Shown here in pieces: positions 44,947-55,319 of a DNA stretch of 64,000 bases. The translations under genes were made by a program, and so were the position numbers. Each line of letters starts with the position of its first letter. The first letter of the stretch is position 1. The notes under the pieces were generated by a model. That model searched no databases, was not told the origin of the DNA, and worked only from the letters and a program-made list of their open reading frames with translations. This DNA is from Erythrobacter tepidarius (GTDB lineage: Bacteria > Pseudomonadota > Alphaproteobacteria > Sphingomonadales > Sphingomonadaceae), in assembly GCF_002155695.1 (NCBI RefSeq), contig NZ_MUYJ01000006.1, forward strand, positions 62,001 to 126,000. Reading direction: 5' to 3'.

Positions 44947-45948
44947 CTAAAGCCTTTCTTCCATCAGCTTGAGCATGTCGGCTTCGGGGCGGGGGCCGTA
45001 GTGCGAGATCACTTCCGAAGCGCAGATCGCCCCGCGCTTGAGGCACCGCGTCAGCGGCTCGCCCCGGACATAGCCCGAGAGGAATCCGGCCGCGAACTGG
45101 TCGCCCGCGCCGGTGGTGTCCACCACCTTCATCACCGGCACCGCGGCCACCTCGGCGCGCTCGCCATGGGCGATGGCAACCGCGCCCTTCTCGCTGCGGG
45201 TCGCCACCAGCACCGGCACCTTGCCCGCCACCGCCGCAAGGCCCGCCTCGAACGCAGATTCGCCCGTCAGCGTCGCCAGCTCGCTTTCGTTGACGAACAG
45301 GATGTCGATGATGCCTTCCTCGATCATGCTGCGGAAATCATCGCCGTGGCGCTCGATCACGAAGCTTTCCGAAGCGGTGAAGGCGATCTTGCGGCCGGCA
45401 TTGCGGGCCACCGCGATCGCGCGGCGCATCGCCCGGCGGGGTTCTTCCGGGTCCCACAGATAGCCTTCGAGATAGAGGATCGCGGCCGAGGCGATCAGCT
45501 CCTCGTCGAGCGCCGCGGCGGGGAGGAACTGCCCGGCACCGAGGAAGGTGTTCATCGTCCGCTCGCCATCGGGGGTGACGAAGATCAGCACGCGCCCGGT
45601 TGCCGGTTCGCCCGGACGGGCCGGGGTGTCGAAATCGATGCCGGTGGCGCGCATGTCGTGGCGGAACACCTTGCCGAGCTGGTCGTCGGCAACCTGCCCG
45701 ATGAAGGCGCATTGCAGCCCGAGCGTGGCGAGACCGGCCAGCGTGTTCGCCGCCGAGCCGCCCGAAAGCTCGCGCGCAGGCGGCATCGCCTCGTAGAGCT
45801 CTTCGGCCCGCGCCTCGTCGATCAGGGTCATGCCGCCGCGATTGAGCTGGAGCTCGTCGATCAGCTCCTCGTCGCAGGAAGCGATAACGTCGACCACGGC
45901 ATTGCCGATGGCAACAACGTCGTAGCGGGGCGGGGTGGTGGCGGTCAC
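44947..45948 (-). CDS. Adenosine kinase (PfkB family)
   Basis: The 333-residue ribokinase-fold enzyme has N-terminal AIGNAVVDVIA, GGSAANTLAGLATLG as substrate-binding motif, and C-terminal DTTGAGDQFAAGFLSGY, the PfkB anion hole with catalytic Asp. This bacterial group is annotated as adenosine kinase, phosphorylating adenosine to AMP; a different nucleoside or sugar cannot be excluded. It ends beside the hairpin-rich intergenic region. Confidence 0.88.
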   Translation of the reverse strand: MTATTPPRYDVVAIGNAVVDVIASCDEELIDELQLNRGGMTLIDEARAEELYEAMPPARELSGGSAANTLAGLATLGLQCAFIGQVADDQLGKVFRHDMRATGIDFDTPARPGEPATGRVLIFVTPDGERTMNTFLGAGQFLPAAALDEELIASAAILYLEGYLWDPEEPRRAMRRAIAVARNAGRKIAFTASESFVIERHGDDFRSMIEEGIIDILFVNESELATLTGESAFEAGLAAVAGKVPVLVATRSEKGAVAIAHGERAEVAAVPVMKVVDTTGAGDQFAAGFLSGYVRGEPLTRCLKRGAICASEVISHYGPRPEADMLKLMEERL

Positions 45949-46074
45949 GGGAGGTTCCTTGGGAATGACATCTGCGCGCCGCCTAGCTTTGTTCGGAGCC
46001 TACGCCAAGCATCTGTGTGCGGCGCCCCATCCCCGCGTTGACTTCGCTGCTCATGGCCCGCATCGGCTGAGGCC

Positions 46075-46764
46075 ATGACCGCCGTTGCCGCCGCGCTTGC
46101 GAAGGCCCTTGGCCAGCTCGGCGATCGCCGCATCCTTGCGGTGGTCGTCAGAAGCGTGGCTTTGACGCTGGCGGCGTTCGGCGTGGCGGGCGCCGGACTC
46201 TATTGCGCCCTCGCGGCAGCGGGCGCGCGCTACGGGATCGACCAGAGCTGGGCCGGGATCGCCGCAATCGTGCTGGTGCCGGTGGCGATGTGGCTGCTGT
46301 TCCGGATGGTGGCGATGGCGGTGTTGCAGTTCTTCGCCGACGCGGTGGTGGCCGCAGTCGAGGCGCGGCACTATCCGGCGCGCGCAGCCGAGGCGAAGCC
46401 GCTGCCGTTCCGGCGGGATCTGGCCAATTCGGTGAGAGGGCTGCTGCGGGCGCTGGGCTACAACCTGCTGGCGCTGCCGCTGGCGGCGGTGGTCGCCCCC
46501 ACGGCTTTCGGCCCGGGGCTGGTCTTTCTCGGGGTCAACGCGGTGCTGCTCGGGCGCGAGCTGACCGACATGGCATGGCTGCGGCACGCGCCGCGGGCGC
46601 CCGGCGCCAATCCGGTGGGCAAGGGGCAGCGGTTCGTGCTCGGCGCGTGTATCGCCGGCCTGATGCTGGTGCCGGTGGCAGGGCTGATCGCTCCGGTGTT
46701 GGGCGCGGCGGCGGGGACGCATTTGGTGCTGCGACGGCTTGAAGAAGGGAAGGCAGAGGCATGA
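46075..46764 (+). CDS. EI24-domain membrane protein
   Basis: The 229-residue protein has about five hydrophobic segments (25-50, 57-85, 145-175, 205-225). The central soluble loop carries RDLANSVRGLLRALGYNLLALPL and the segment VNAVLLGRELTDMAWLRH of the EI24/CysZ-like family. CysZ imports sulfate, but many relatives have unknown roles. The stop overlaps the next gene by ATGA. Confidence 0.78.
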   Translation: MTAVAAALAKALGQLGDRRILAVVVRSVALTLAAFGVAGAGLYCALAAAGARYGIDQSWAGIAAIVLVPVAMWLLFRMVAMAVLQFFADAVVAAVEARHYPARAAEAKPLPFRRDLANSVRGLLRALGYNLLALPLAAVVAPTAFGPGLVFLGVNAVLLGRELTDMAWLRHAPRAPGANPVGKGQRFVLGACIAGLMLVPVAGLIAPVLGAAAGTHLVLRRLEEGKAEA

Positions 46765-47156
46765 CCTCCCGTTCCGCCACCATGCTGGCCGCGCTGGCCC
46801 TGATGCTGGCCGGATGTGCCGGAGGCACTGTCCCCTCGCGGCCCGCCCCTGCCTCGCCGCCGCGCGGCAGCAGCATCGCGGTGGTGCCCGAGATGATGGC
46901 GCCGCAGGGGCTGGAGGGCGTGATCGGGCAGGACGCCGGCACCCTCGCTCGGCGGTTCGGGACGCCGCGGCTCGATGTCGCCGAGGGCGATGCCCGCAAG
47001 CTCCAGTTCTCGGGCCGCGACTGCGTGCTCGACATTTATCTCTACCCACTGCGTCCCGGCGCCGATCCGGTCGCCGCGCATGTCGAGGCACGCCAGCGAC
47101 AGGGCGGCGCGGCGGTGGATCGCGGGGCCTGCATCCGCGAGGTGGAACGGCGGTAA
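46761..47156 (+). CDS. Small lipoprotein of unknown function
   Basis: This 131-residue protein has lipobox MLAGC near residue 19. The mature part has a pattern common in alphaproteobacterial lipoproteins: GVIGQDAGTLARRFGTPRLDVAEGDARKLQF followed by CVLDIYLYP. I do not know its function. It is coupled to the EI24-like gene by ATGA. Confidence 0.75.
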   Translation: MTSRSATMLAALALMLAGCAGGTVPSRPAPASPPRGSSIAVVPEMMAPQGLEGVIGQDAGTLARRFGTPRLDVAEGDARKLQFSGRDCVLDIYLYPLRPGADPVAAHVEARQRQGGAAVDRGACIREVERR

Positions 47157-47217
47157 CCCGGCCTTAAGCCTGATCATGCCATCCCCTCAGGCGAGACCGG
47201 CAAGGAACCGACAGGAC

Positions 47218-48159
47218 ATGACCACGCACTTCATCGCAATCGCCGAGCGCGCGGCTGCCGACGGGCAGATTGCGGCCGACGAGTTGCTCGCGCTCCGCCG
47301 CGAAGGCTGGGGCGACGGGATCATCACCCGCGCCGAGGCCGAGGCGCTGTTCGCACTCAACAATTCGCTCGTCGAGCGCACGCCGGCGTGGTGCGACTTC
47401 TTCGTCGAGGCGATCGGGGAATTCGTGCTCAACGGCACGCCGCCGCGCCTGCAATGCAGCGACGAGGAGGCCGAATGGCTGATCGGCCAGATCGACCATG
47501 ACGGGGTGCTCGAAAGCATGGTCGAGCTCGAAGCCATTGTGCGCATCATCGAGCGCGCCGAGAACACCCCCGAACGGCTCAAGAACTACGTCCTGGCACA
47601 AGTCGAACGCGAAGTTCTGACCGGCACCGGCCCGACCCGCTGCGGCGGCGATCTGTCCGCGACCCACATCTCCGCCGCCGAATGCCGCATCATCCGCCGC
47701 GTGATTTGGGCGAGCGGCGGCCACGGCCCCGCGGCGGTCTCACGATATGATGCCGAGATGCTGTTCCGCCTCAAAGACGCAACCCTCACCGAGGAAAACG
47801 CGGTCGAATGGGACGAGCTGTTCATCGACGGCGTTGCCAATTACCTCAAGGGCTTCGTCTTCGATCACGCGCAGGTCAGCCACGAACGCAAGCGCGAGCT
47901 GGAAGCCTTCATTGCCGATAATCGCGCCAATGTCGGCCGCGTCATCGGCGGTGTTTTGCGTGAGGTGCCGCATGTCGCCAACCACTTCGGCAAGGTGTTC
48001 GGCAAGAAGCAGCCCGGCACCGATTATGCCGCCAAGGCAGCCGCGGGCGCGCTCGTCACCGACGAGGAGAACGAATGGCTCGAGAAGATGATCGCCGCGG
48101 ACGGGGAAGTCGACGAGCTCGAACGCCGCCTGATCGCGCGTCTGGCGGCGGAAATCTGA
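47218..48159 (+). CDS. Hypothetical TerB-like helical protein
   Basis: The 313-residue, acidic, all-helical protein has no membrane segment. It has repeated blocks such as WLIGQIDHDGVLESMVELEAIVRII and ENEWLEKMIAADGEVDELERRLIARL. These resemble TerB/calcium-binding-like modules with acidic D-x-G/E-x-D/E turns, but the match is weak. The name is descriptive only. It begins 61 nt after the lipoprotein gene and may belong to that operon. It converges with the suf operon. Confidence 0.65.
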   Translation: MTTHFIAIAERAAADGQIAADELLALRREGWGDGIITRAEAEALFALNNSLVERTPAWCDFFVEAIGEFVLNGTPPRLQCSDEEAEWLIGQIDHDGVLESMVELEAIVRIIERAENTPERLKNYVLAQVEREVLTGTGPTRCGGDLSATHISAAECRIIRRVIWASGGHGPAAVSRYDAEMLFRLKDATLTEENAVEWDELFIDGVANYLKGFVFDHAQVSHERKRELEAFIADNRANVGRVIGGVLREVPHVANHFGKVFGKKQPGTDYAAKAAAGALVTDEENEWLEKMIAADGEVDELERRLIARLAAEI

Positions 48160-48174
48160 AGCGGCCCGCGCCGC

Positions 48175-48540
48175 TTAGACCATGAAGCTCTCGCCGCAGC
48201 CGCAGGTGCCCTTGGCGTTGGGGTTCTCGAACACGAAGCCGGCGGTGAAATCGTCCTCGCGCCAGTCCATCGTGCTGCCGACGAGGTAGAGCACGCTCGC
48301 CCCATCGATGTAGAACACTCCGCCCGGGGTGACGATCTTTTCGTCGAACTTCGCCTCGGTGGTGACGTAATCGACCGAATAGGCGAGGCCGGAACAGCCG
48401 CGCCGCGGGGTCGAGAGCTTGACACCGATGGCATCCGCCGGCGCCTTGCGCATCAGCTCGGCGATGCGGGCTTCGGCAGAAGGCGTCAGGGTGACGGCGG
48501 CCTTCGGAGCGGCGCGCGTGGTGGTGGTCGTCTCGGTCAT
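48175..48540 (-). CDS. sufA: Fe-S cluster assembly scaffold SufA/IscA-type
   Basis: This 121-residue A-type carrier has the three conserved cysteines C49 (RRGCSGLAY), C113 and C115 (GTCGCGESF) that bind a cluster. It delivers Fe-S clusters to apoproteins. It is the last gene of the suf operon and starts 4 nt inside the upstream GNAT gene. The ATG at 48540 follows a good ribosome site and begins MTETTTTTRA. Confidence 0.93.
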   Translation of the reverse strand: MTETTTTTRAAPKAAVTLTPSAEARIAELMRKAPADAIGVKLSTPRRGCSGLAYSVDYVTTEAKFDEKIVTPGGVFYIDGASVLYLVGSTMDWREDDFTAGFVFENPNAKGTCGCGESFMV

Positions 48541-49031
48541 GTCAGCCTCTTCTGCCAGAACAGCGCGTGCCCCGCGGCGGGATCGAGCTGGTAGTCGCCA
48601 TAGCCGCAAGCGGCGTAAAGGTGCCGCGCCGGATTGCCGCTCAGCACTTCCAATGTGATCTTGCAGGCCCCGCGCTTCAAGGCTTCGGCCTCGATGGCGG
48701 CGAGCAAGGCCTTGCCGATGCCCGCACCGCGATGGCCGGGCAGCACCACGAGATCGTGGATATTGACCAGCGGCGCGGCGGCAAAGGTGGAATAGCCCAT
48801 GAAGCAGTTGGCAAGGCCGACCGCCTCGTCATCGCGCCGCGCGAGCAGCGAGAAGGCGTGGCGGTTGGCTGCCAGATCATCGGTCAGCCGCGCCTTCACC
48901 GGCGCGGACAGAGGTTCGCCCCCGCCCATCGGATCGCGCGCATAGGCATCCAGCAGCGCGATCACGTCCGCCGCGTCGCGCGGGTCACGGTAGTCCGCCA
49001 AGGCAATCGTCAGGGCAGGCACGAAGTTCAC
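48537..49031 (-). CDS. GNAT family N-acetyltransferase within the suf operon
   Basis: This 164-residue protein has the GNAT acetyl-CoA loop LPGHRGAGIGKALL and later KRGACKITLEVLSGN, with YAACGYGDYQL at the C-terminus. The substrate is unknown. The GTG start overlaps the sufT stop (GTGA), and the end overlaps sufA, so it is fully embedded in suf translation. A role in Fe-S assembly is not established. Confidence 0.85.
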   Translation of the reverse strand: MNFVPALTIALADYRDPRDAADVIALLDAYARDPMGGGEPLSAPVKARLTDDLAANRHAFSLLARRDDEAVGLANCFMGYSTFAAAPLVNIHDLVVLPGHRGAGIGKALLAAIEAEALKRGACKITLEVLSGNPARHLYAACGYGDYQLDPAAGHALFWQKRLT

Positions 49032-49492
49032 AGCATCCCCAGTTCGAGCCGCGCCTCGTCGCTCATCTTGTGCGGACCCCAGGCCGGTTCCCATACCAGC
49101 ACCACCTCCGCATCGCGGACACCGGGCACCGAAGTCACGCGCAGCTCGACCTCGCCCGGCATGGACTCGGCCACCGGACAATGCGGGGTGGTGAGCGTCA
49201 TGGTGATGGTCACATCGGCGTTGTCATCGACCTCGACCCCGTAGATCAGCCCGAGATCGTAGATGTTGACCGGGATTTCCGGATCGTAGATCTCGCGCAG
49301 CGCCTCGATCACCGCGGCCTGCAAGTCACTGCCGGCACCGCCGACGGCGTCTTTCGCGGGCTTGGCGGCGAGGAAGCCCTCGAGATAGTCGCGGGTGCGC
49401 GGCGCCTCGACATCAGGGTCGATTGCGTCCTCGACGCGGGCGCGGGGGGGCTTGCTGACAGCGGTCTCGGCGTTTTCGGGTGAACGGTCCAT
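49028..49492 (-). CDS. sufT: SufT, MIP18/DUF59-type Fe-S assembly factor
   Basis: The 154-residue protein has the DUF59 core EALREIYDPEIPVNIYDLGLIYGV and LTTPHCPVAESMPGEVE, with the conserved Cys. SufT aids maturation of Fe-S proteins. The N-terminal 45 residues are charged and variable. The start is GTGATG after the sufS stop; I took the ATG at 49492. Confidence 0.92.
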   Translation of the reverse strand: MDRSPENAETAVSKPPRARVEDAIDPDVEAPRTRDYLEGFLAAKPAKDAVGGAGSDLQAAVIEALREIYDPEIPVNIYDLGLIYGVEVDDNADVTITMTLTTPHCPVAESMPGEVELRVTSVPGVRDAEVVLVWEPAWGPHKMSDEARLELGML

Positions 49493-49495
49493 CAC

Positions 49496-50722
49496 TCAGG
49501 CCTTTCCAAAAATGCGACGGGTGCGGGCGATCCCGGCGAGCAGCGCGTCGATATCGGCGGCGCTCGAATAGAGCCCGAAGCTGGCGCGCGCGGTGGCGGG
49601 AACGCCGAGGAAGTCCATCAGGGGTTGGGCGCAGTGGTGCCCGGCGCGGATCGCGACGTTGCTCTCGTCGAGGATCGTGCCGAGATCGTGCGGGTGGATG
49701 CCGTCGAGCGCGAAGCTGACGATCCCCGCGCTATCGGCGGGGCCGAATAGCATCACATCGTTCATGGCGCCCAGCTCACGGCGCAGGCGGGCGACCAAAG
49801 CGCGTTCATGCGCGTGGATGCGGTCCGGGCCGATGGCGCTGACATAGTCGATCGCGGCGGCGAAGGCGATGGCTTCGGTGATCGCGGGCGTCCCGGCCTC
49901 GAAGCGTTGGGGCGGCGGGGCATAGGTGGTGCGCGCGAAGGTGACCCGGTCGATCATCGCGCCCCCGCCCTGCCAGGGGGGCATTTGCGCGAGGATCTCC
50001 GCCCTCGCCCACAGCGCGCCGATCCCGGTGGGGCCGTAGAGCTTGTGCGCGCTGAACACATAGAAGTCGCAAGCCAGCGCGGCGACATCGACCCCCATGT
50101 GCGGTGCAGACTGGCACCCGTCGAGCAGCAGCTTCGCACCCACCTTGTGGGCCAGCGCCGCCGCGCGCGGCGCGTCGAGCACCGAGCCGAGCACGTTCGA
50201 GACATGGGCAAAGGCGACCAGCTTGTGGCGCTCGGTCAGCATCGCTTCGGCAGCTTCCAGATCGATGCAGTGATCGGCGGTCAGCGGGCAGACATCGATC
50301 ACCGCGCCGGTTTCCGCTGCGATCATCTGCCACGGCACGATGTTGGAATGGTGCTCCAGCTGCGAGAGCAGGATGCGATCCCCAGCCTTGAGGTTGGCGC
50401 GGCCCCAGGTCTGGGCGACAAGATTGATCGCCTCGGTCGCCCCGCGGGTGAAGATCACCTCGTCCTCGTGCCCGCCGATGAAGCCCGCGACCTTGCGCCG
50501 CGCCGCCTCGTAGGCGAGCGTCATCTCGGCCGAGCGAGCATAGACCCCGCGGTGGACGGTGGCGTAATCCTCGCCCAGCGCGCGGGCCATGGCGTCGATC
50601 ACCGCGCGCGGCTTGTGCGCGGTGGCCGCAGTGTCGAGATAGTGCCATGGCTTGCCTTGCGCCGTGACCATGCCGGGGAAGTCGGCGCGAAGATCGCGTT
50701 CGAGGGTGACAGATGCGTTCAC
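49496..50722 (-). CDS. sufS: Cysteine desulfurase SufS
   Basis: This 408-residue PLP enzyme is of class II. The PLP lysine lies in FSAHKLYGPTG, VHRGVYARSAE is near the N-terminus, and the catalytic cysteine lies in RAGHHCAQP. It extracts sulfur from cysteine and passes it to the SufBCD scaffold. No SufE gene is next to it. The GTG start overlaps the sufD stop. Confidence 0.96.
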   Translation of the reverse strand: MNASVTLERDLRADFPGMVTAQGKPWHYLDTAATAHKPRAVIDAMARALGEDYATVHRGVYARSAEMTLAYEAARRKVAGFIGGHEDEVIFTRGATEAINLVAQTWGRANLKAGDRILLSQLEHHSNIVPWQMIAAETGAVIDVCPLTADHCIDLEAAEAMLTERHKLVAFAHVSNVLGSVLDAPRAAALAHKVGAKLLLDGCQSAPHMGVDVAALACDFYVFSAHKLYGPTGIGALWARAEILAQMPPWQGGGAMIDRVTFARTTYAPPPQRFEAGTPAITEAIAFAAAIDYVSAIGPDRIHAHERALVARLRRELGAMNDVMLFGPADSAGIVSFALDGIHPHDLGTILDESNVAIRAGHHCAQPLMDFLGVPATARASFGLYSSAADIDALLAGIARTRRIFGKA

Positions 50723-51474
50723 AGCCCCGCCCCCTCCAGCGCCGCCAGCGCAGCATCGAGCAGCGTCCCGCGCTCGGCCTCGTCCTCCAGCGCCACGAAG
50801 GCATCGCCGATGAAGGCCTGCACCAGCAGCCGCTGGGCGGTGGCGGAATCGAGCCCGCGCGCCATCATGTAGAAGCGCGCGCCCTCGTCCAGCGCGCCGA
50901 CCGTCGCGCCGTGGGCGCATTTCACGTCGTCGGCGAAGATCTCGAGCTGCGGCACGGCATTGGCGCTGGCCCCGGCTTCGAGCAGCAGGCCCTTGAAGTC
51001 CTGCGCGGCGTCGGTCTTCTGGGCATGGCGCGCGACCTTGATCTCGCCGAGGAAATTGCCGGTCGCCCCGGCCCAGTGGACCGCGCGCACGGTCTGGTTC
51101 GAGGTCGCTTCTGGCTCGGCGTGGACAACCTGGGTCACGAATTCGCGGGTCACACCGCTGCCGCCGATGGTCACGCCGCCGAATTCGAAATGCGCGCCCC
51201 GCGCGAGCCGCACTTCCAGCTCGAAGCGGGTGTAGTCCGCGCCGCGATTGGTGACGAAGAAGGCGGCTTTGGCGCCCTCGCCGAGCGTCACCCGCATCCG
51301 GTGAACTTCGGGCGCATCCGCGCCGACCACAAGGCAGCGCGTCACGCTTTCGCCCGCGGCCACGTCCAGCGTCTGCCACGTATCGAGCGCCGCCGCGCCG
51401 AGCCGCGCGAGCGCGTCCATATCGGCATAGCGCCACGCTTCGTCGCGGCGTGTGGGGAGGGTCGCTGTCGTCAC
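50719..51474 (-). CDS. sufD: SufD, Fe-S cluster scaffold subunit
   Basis: This 251-residue SufBD-family protein has the beta-helix core ending in the motif KCAHGATVGALDEGARFYMMARGLD, typical of SufD. It is on the short side compared with E. coli SufD (about 420), lacking much of the N-terminal helical region, as in other sphingomonads. The start is GTG overlapping the sufC stop. Confidence 0.93.
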   Translation of the reverse strand: MTTATLPTRRDEAWRYADMDALARLGAAALDTWQTLDVAAGESVTRCLVVGADAPEVHRMRVTLGEGAKAAFFVTNRGADYTRFELEVRLARGAHFEFGGVTIGGSGVTREFVTQVVHAEPEATSNQTVRAVHWAGATGNFLGEIKVARHAQKTDAAQDFKGLLLEAGASANAVPQLEIFADDVKCAHGATVGALDEGARFYMMARGLDSATAQRLLVQAFIGDAFVALEDEAERGTLLDAALAALEGAGL

Positions 51475-52214
51475 GCCATCACCGCGTCATAGCCTTCGGC
51501 CTCGAGCCGCAGGGCGAGTTCCGGCCCGCCGGTCTCGACGATGCGGCCGCCGGCGAGGATGCTGACCTTGTCGGGCTTCACCACATCGAGCAGGCGCTGG
51601 TAGTGGGTGATCAGCAGCACCGCCTTGCCGGGCGCGCGCATGATCGCGTTGATCCCCGCGCCGACGATCCGCAGCGCGTCGATGTCGAGGCCGGAGTCGG
51701 TCTCGTCCAGCACCGCGAAGGCGGGATCGAGAATGCCCATCTGCACCATCTCGGCGCGCTTCTTCTCGCCGCCCGAGAAACCGACATTCACCTGCCGCTT
51801 GAGCATGTCCATGTCCATCTTGAGCAGCGCGGCCTTGTCTTTGGCGAGCTTGAGGAAATCGCCACCCGACAGCGGTTCTTGCCCGCGCGCCTTGCGCTGG
51901 GCATTGAGCGCCTCGCGCAGGAACTGGACGTTGGAGACGCCGGGAATCTCGACCGGATACTGAAAGCCGAGGAACAGCCCCGCGGCGGCGCGCTCATGCG
52001 GTTCGAGCGCGAGCAGGTCCTGCCCGCGAAAGGTGACGCTGCCCGCCGTCACTTCGTAACCGGGCTTGCCGCCGAGCACGTTGGCCAGCGTCGACTTGCC
52101 CGCGCCGTTGGGGCCCATGATCGCGTGCACCTCGCCCGCAGGCACGTGCAGCGACAGGCCCTTGAGGATCGGCGTGTCGCCGACGCGGGCGTGAAGATCG
52201 GTGATGGTGAGCAT
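51471..52214 (-). CDS. sufC: SufC, ATPase of the Suf complex
   Basis: The 247-residue ABC ATPase has Walker A GPNGAGKST at 34-42, signature FSGGEKKRAEM, Walker B AVLDETDSGLD and the H-loop LITHYQRLL. It powers conformational change in SufBCD. The start overlaps the upstream gene by one nt. Confidence 0.97.
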   Translation of the reverse strand: MLTITDLHARVGDTPILKGLSLHVPAGEVHAIMGPNGAGKSTLANVLGGKPGYEVTAGSVTFRGQDLLALEPHERAAAGLFLGFQYPVEIPGVSNVQFLREALNAQRKARGQEPLSGGDFLKLAKDKAALLKMDMDMLKRQVNVGFSGGEKKRAEMVQMGILDPAFAVLDETDSGLDIDALRIVGAGINAIMRAPGKAVLLITHYQRLLDVVKPDKVSILAGGRIVETGGPELALRLEAEGYDAVMA

Positions 52215-52735
52215 TACTGGCTGTCCTTGTCCTGTTCGGCCGCAACAGCGGCACTCGCGTCGGTGCGGGCCTTGACCACGCTGGCGTCATGCAGTTCGAT
52301 CACCAGTCCCTTGGGGCGACCCGCTTCGTAGGCAGCGCGAGCCGCCTCGGCCCCCGCGAGGCGCTGGCGGAACTGCCGGTCGAGATCGGCGCCGCGAGCG
52401 ATGTGGATGCGGCCGATAGTGGCGAATAGCTGGTCGACCTCCTCGGGACTCATCGCCGTCTTGGCGCCCGCAAGGGCAGCGTTGGATTCGGCAATCGCCT
52501 TGGCGCGGCGTTCGGCGCAGCGGGGCAGATCGGCGGCGTGCTGCGCCTCGAAATTGGCGATGCCGGTGACGGTGCGGTTGGCGACCTTGAGGCAGCGGCG
52601 ATAGTCCTGCACGAAAGGCTGGATCAGGCGCGGATATTCCACCGTCCAGGTTTCGGGGTTGTCGTTCTTGACCGCGACAACGGCCTCGCCGACGGCTTGG
52701 AGCACGAGCAGCGGGGCAATGAGCGTGGCGAACAT
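52214..52735 (-). CDS. Hypothetical protein between sufB and sufC
   Basis: The 173-residue protein has an N-terminal hydrophobic signal (FATLIAPLLVLQAVGEAVVA). The mature part is helical and charged, with CLKVANRTVTGIANFEAQHAADLPRCAERR and a pair of Cys. It may be periplasmic or anchored, which is odd for a gene inside the cytoplasmic Suf pathway. Function is unknown. It is coupled to both neighbours by 1-nt overlaps. Confidence 0.7.
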   Translation of the reverse strand: MFATLIAPLLVLQAVGEAVVAVKNDNPETWTVEYPRLIQPFVQDYRRCLKVANRTVTGIANFEAQHAADLPRCAERRAKAIAESNAALAGAKTAMSPEEVDQLFATIGRIHIARGADLDRQFRQRLAGAEAARAAYEAGRPKGLVIELHDASVVKARTDASAAVAAEQDKDSQ

Positions 52736-53256
52736 CAGCTGCGGCTCCGGGGTTTGGGGCGGGAATAGGTCTGCTTGGGATTGGCCGCCTTGTGCGCGCG
52801 GGCGGCCTCCTTCTTCTCGGCGATGCGCTCGCGCATGGCGAGGGTAAGGCGCGCAAGCACCGCGTCGAGGTTTTCGAGGATGTCCCTCGCCGCGATGCGC
52901 AACACCTTGATGCCGACGCTTTCGAGGCTCTTGTCGCGGCGCCTGGCGAGGCGATCGTTCTGCCCCTCCTCGTCGATCGCGAGCGCGAGGCCAAGGTTGT
53001 GGCAATTGAAATCGACGATCGCCGAGCCGACCACGGCGTGGCGCTTGAAGCTGTAGCGGCCCAGATCAGCCTTGCTGAACTTCTCGGCCAGCGCCTTGTG
53101 CGCCGCGGTCGAATGACGGCGCAGCTCGCGCGCCTGTTCGTGCAGCGCATCGAGCCGCTTCGCCGAAATCTCCCACCCGCGCCCCTTCCGCTTGAGCGCG
53201 GGGGCTTGGGCAATGGCAGCTTCGGGGTTGAGGGCGAGGGTTTTGCGGGTAGTCAC
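52735..53256 (-). CDS. DUF559 endonuclease-like protein in the suf operon
   Basis: The 173-residue protein carries a DUF559 (Vsr/PD-(D/E)xK-like) domain. Visible segments are REL RRHSTAAHKALAEKF, LGRYSFKRHAVVGSAIVDFNCHNLGLALAIDEEGQN (with the D of VDFN and E-E near the nuclease strand) and RRRDKSLESVGIKVLRI. The E-x-K of a canonical site reads AIDEEG here, so catalysis is uncertain. The GTG at 53256 follows GAGGAG and was chosen over an upstream ATG. Its location between sufB and sufC is unusual in general but may be common in this clade. Confidence 0.78.
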   Translation of the reverse strand: MTTRKTLALNPEAAIAQAPALKRKGRGWEISAKRLDALHEQARELRRHSTAAHKALAEKFSKADLGRYSFKRHAVVGSAIVDFNCHNLGLALAIDEEGQNDRLARRRDKSLESVGIKVLRIAARDILENLDAVLARLTLAMRERIAEKKEAARAHKAANPKQTYSRPKPRSRS

Positions 53257-53319
53257 TTCAGCTCCTCCTCTCATGGGGAGAGAATCTGGCGCGCTTTGGC
53301 GCATCGCTCAGTGTCAGGA

Positions 53320-54812
<1,493 letters not shown>

Positions 54813-54816
<4 letters not shown>

Positions 54817-55247
54817 GCCGGGTGTTCCTCGACGGTTTGGTGACTCGGGGCGGGGCTGCGCAGCTGGGCGAGGGTAACGCTGGCCAGCGCGCGACGCAGC
54901 GCGTCGTTGATGATCGGCCAGTGCGGCTTCATGCTGCATCCGGCCTCGAAATCGCACGGCGCATGATCGACGCAGGCGGTGAGCGCGATCCGGCCTTCGA
55001 CCGCCTCGACGATATCCGCCACGGTGATCGCTGCCGCGGGCCTGCCGAGCTGCAGGCCGCCATGCGCCCCGCGCACCGAACGCAGCAGACCCGCCGCGGT
55101 GAGGCGCGAGACGAGCTTTTGCACGGTCGGCACGGGCAGGCCCGTTTCCGCCGCCAACTCGGCCGCGCTGACACGCCCGCTGCCGCAGTGGAGCGCAGCC
55201 TGGCTCATTGTAATCACTGCATAATCAGCAAGGTTCGAGAGGCGCAT
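54813..55247 (-). CDS. Rrf2/IscR-like Fe-S sensing regulator of the suf operon
   Basis: The 144-residue winged-helix regulator has [14 protein letters not shown] at the start, an HTH ([19 protein letters not shown]) and cysteines C92, C98 and C104, the spacing of IscR cluster ligands. It probably binds a [2Fe-2S] cluster and controls the suf operon that begins with it. The inverted repeat just upstream is the likely operator. Confidence 0.92.
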
Positions 55248-55260
55248 TGCGAACGGTTCT

Positions 55261-55313
55261 CAAATCGGACAAAATCGTTCCGATTTGTAATTACGAGCGA
55301 ATCGTTCGGATTT
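55261..55313. promoter_or_regulatory. Operator-like repeats in front of the suf operon
   Basis: This 73-nt gap contains a perfect 9-bp inverted repeat, CAAATCGGA/TCCGATTTG, at 55261-55269 and 55279-55287. A direct repeat AATCGTTC[C/G]GATTT occurs at 55273-55286 and 55300-55313. The sites lie upstream of the IscR-like gene, so they are likely binding sites for it or for an iron regulator. Confidence 0.7.
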
Positions 55314-55319
55314 CAACCG

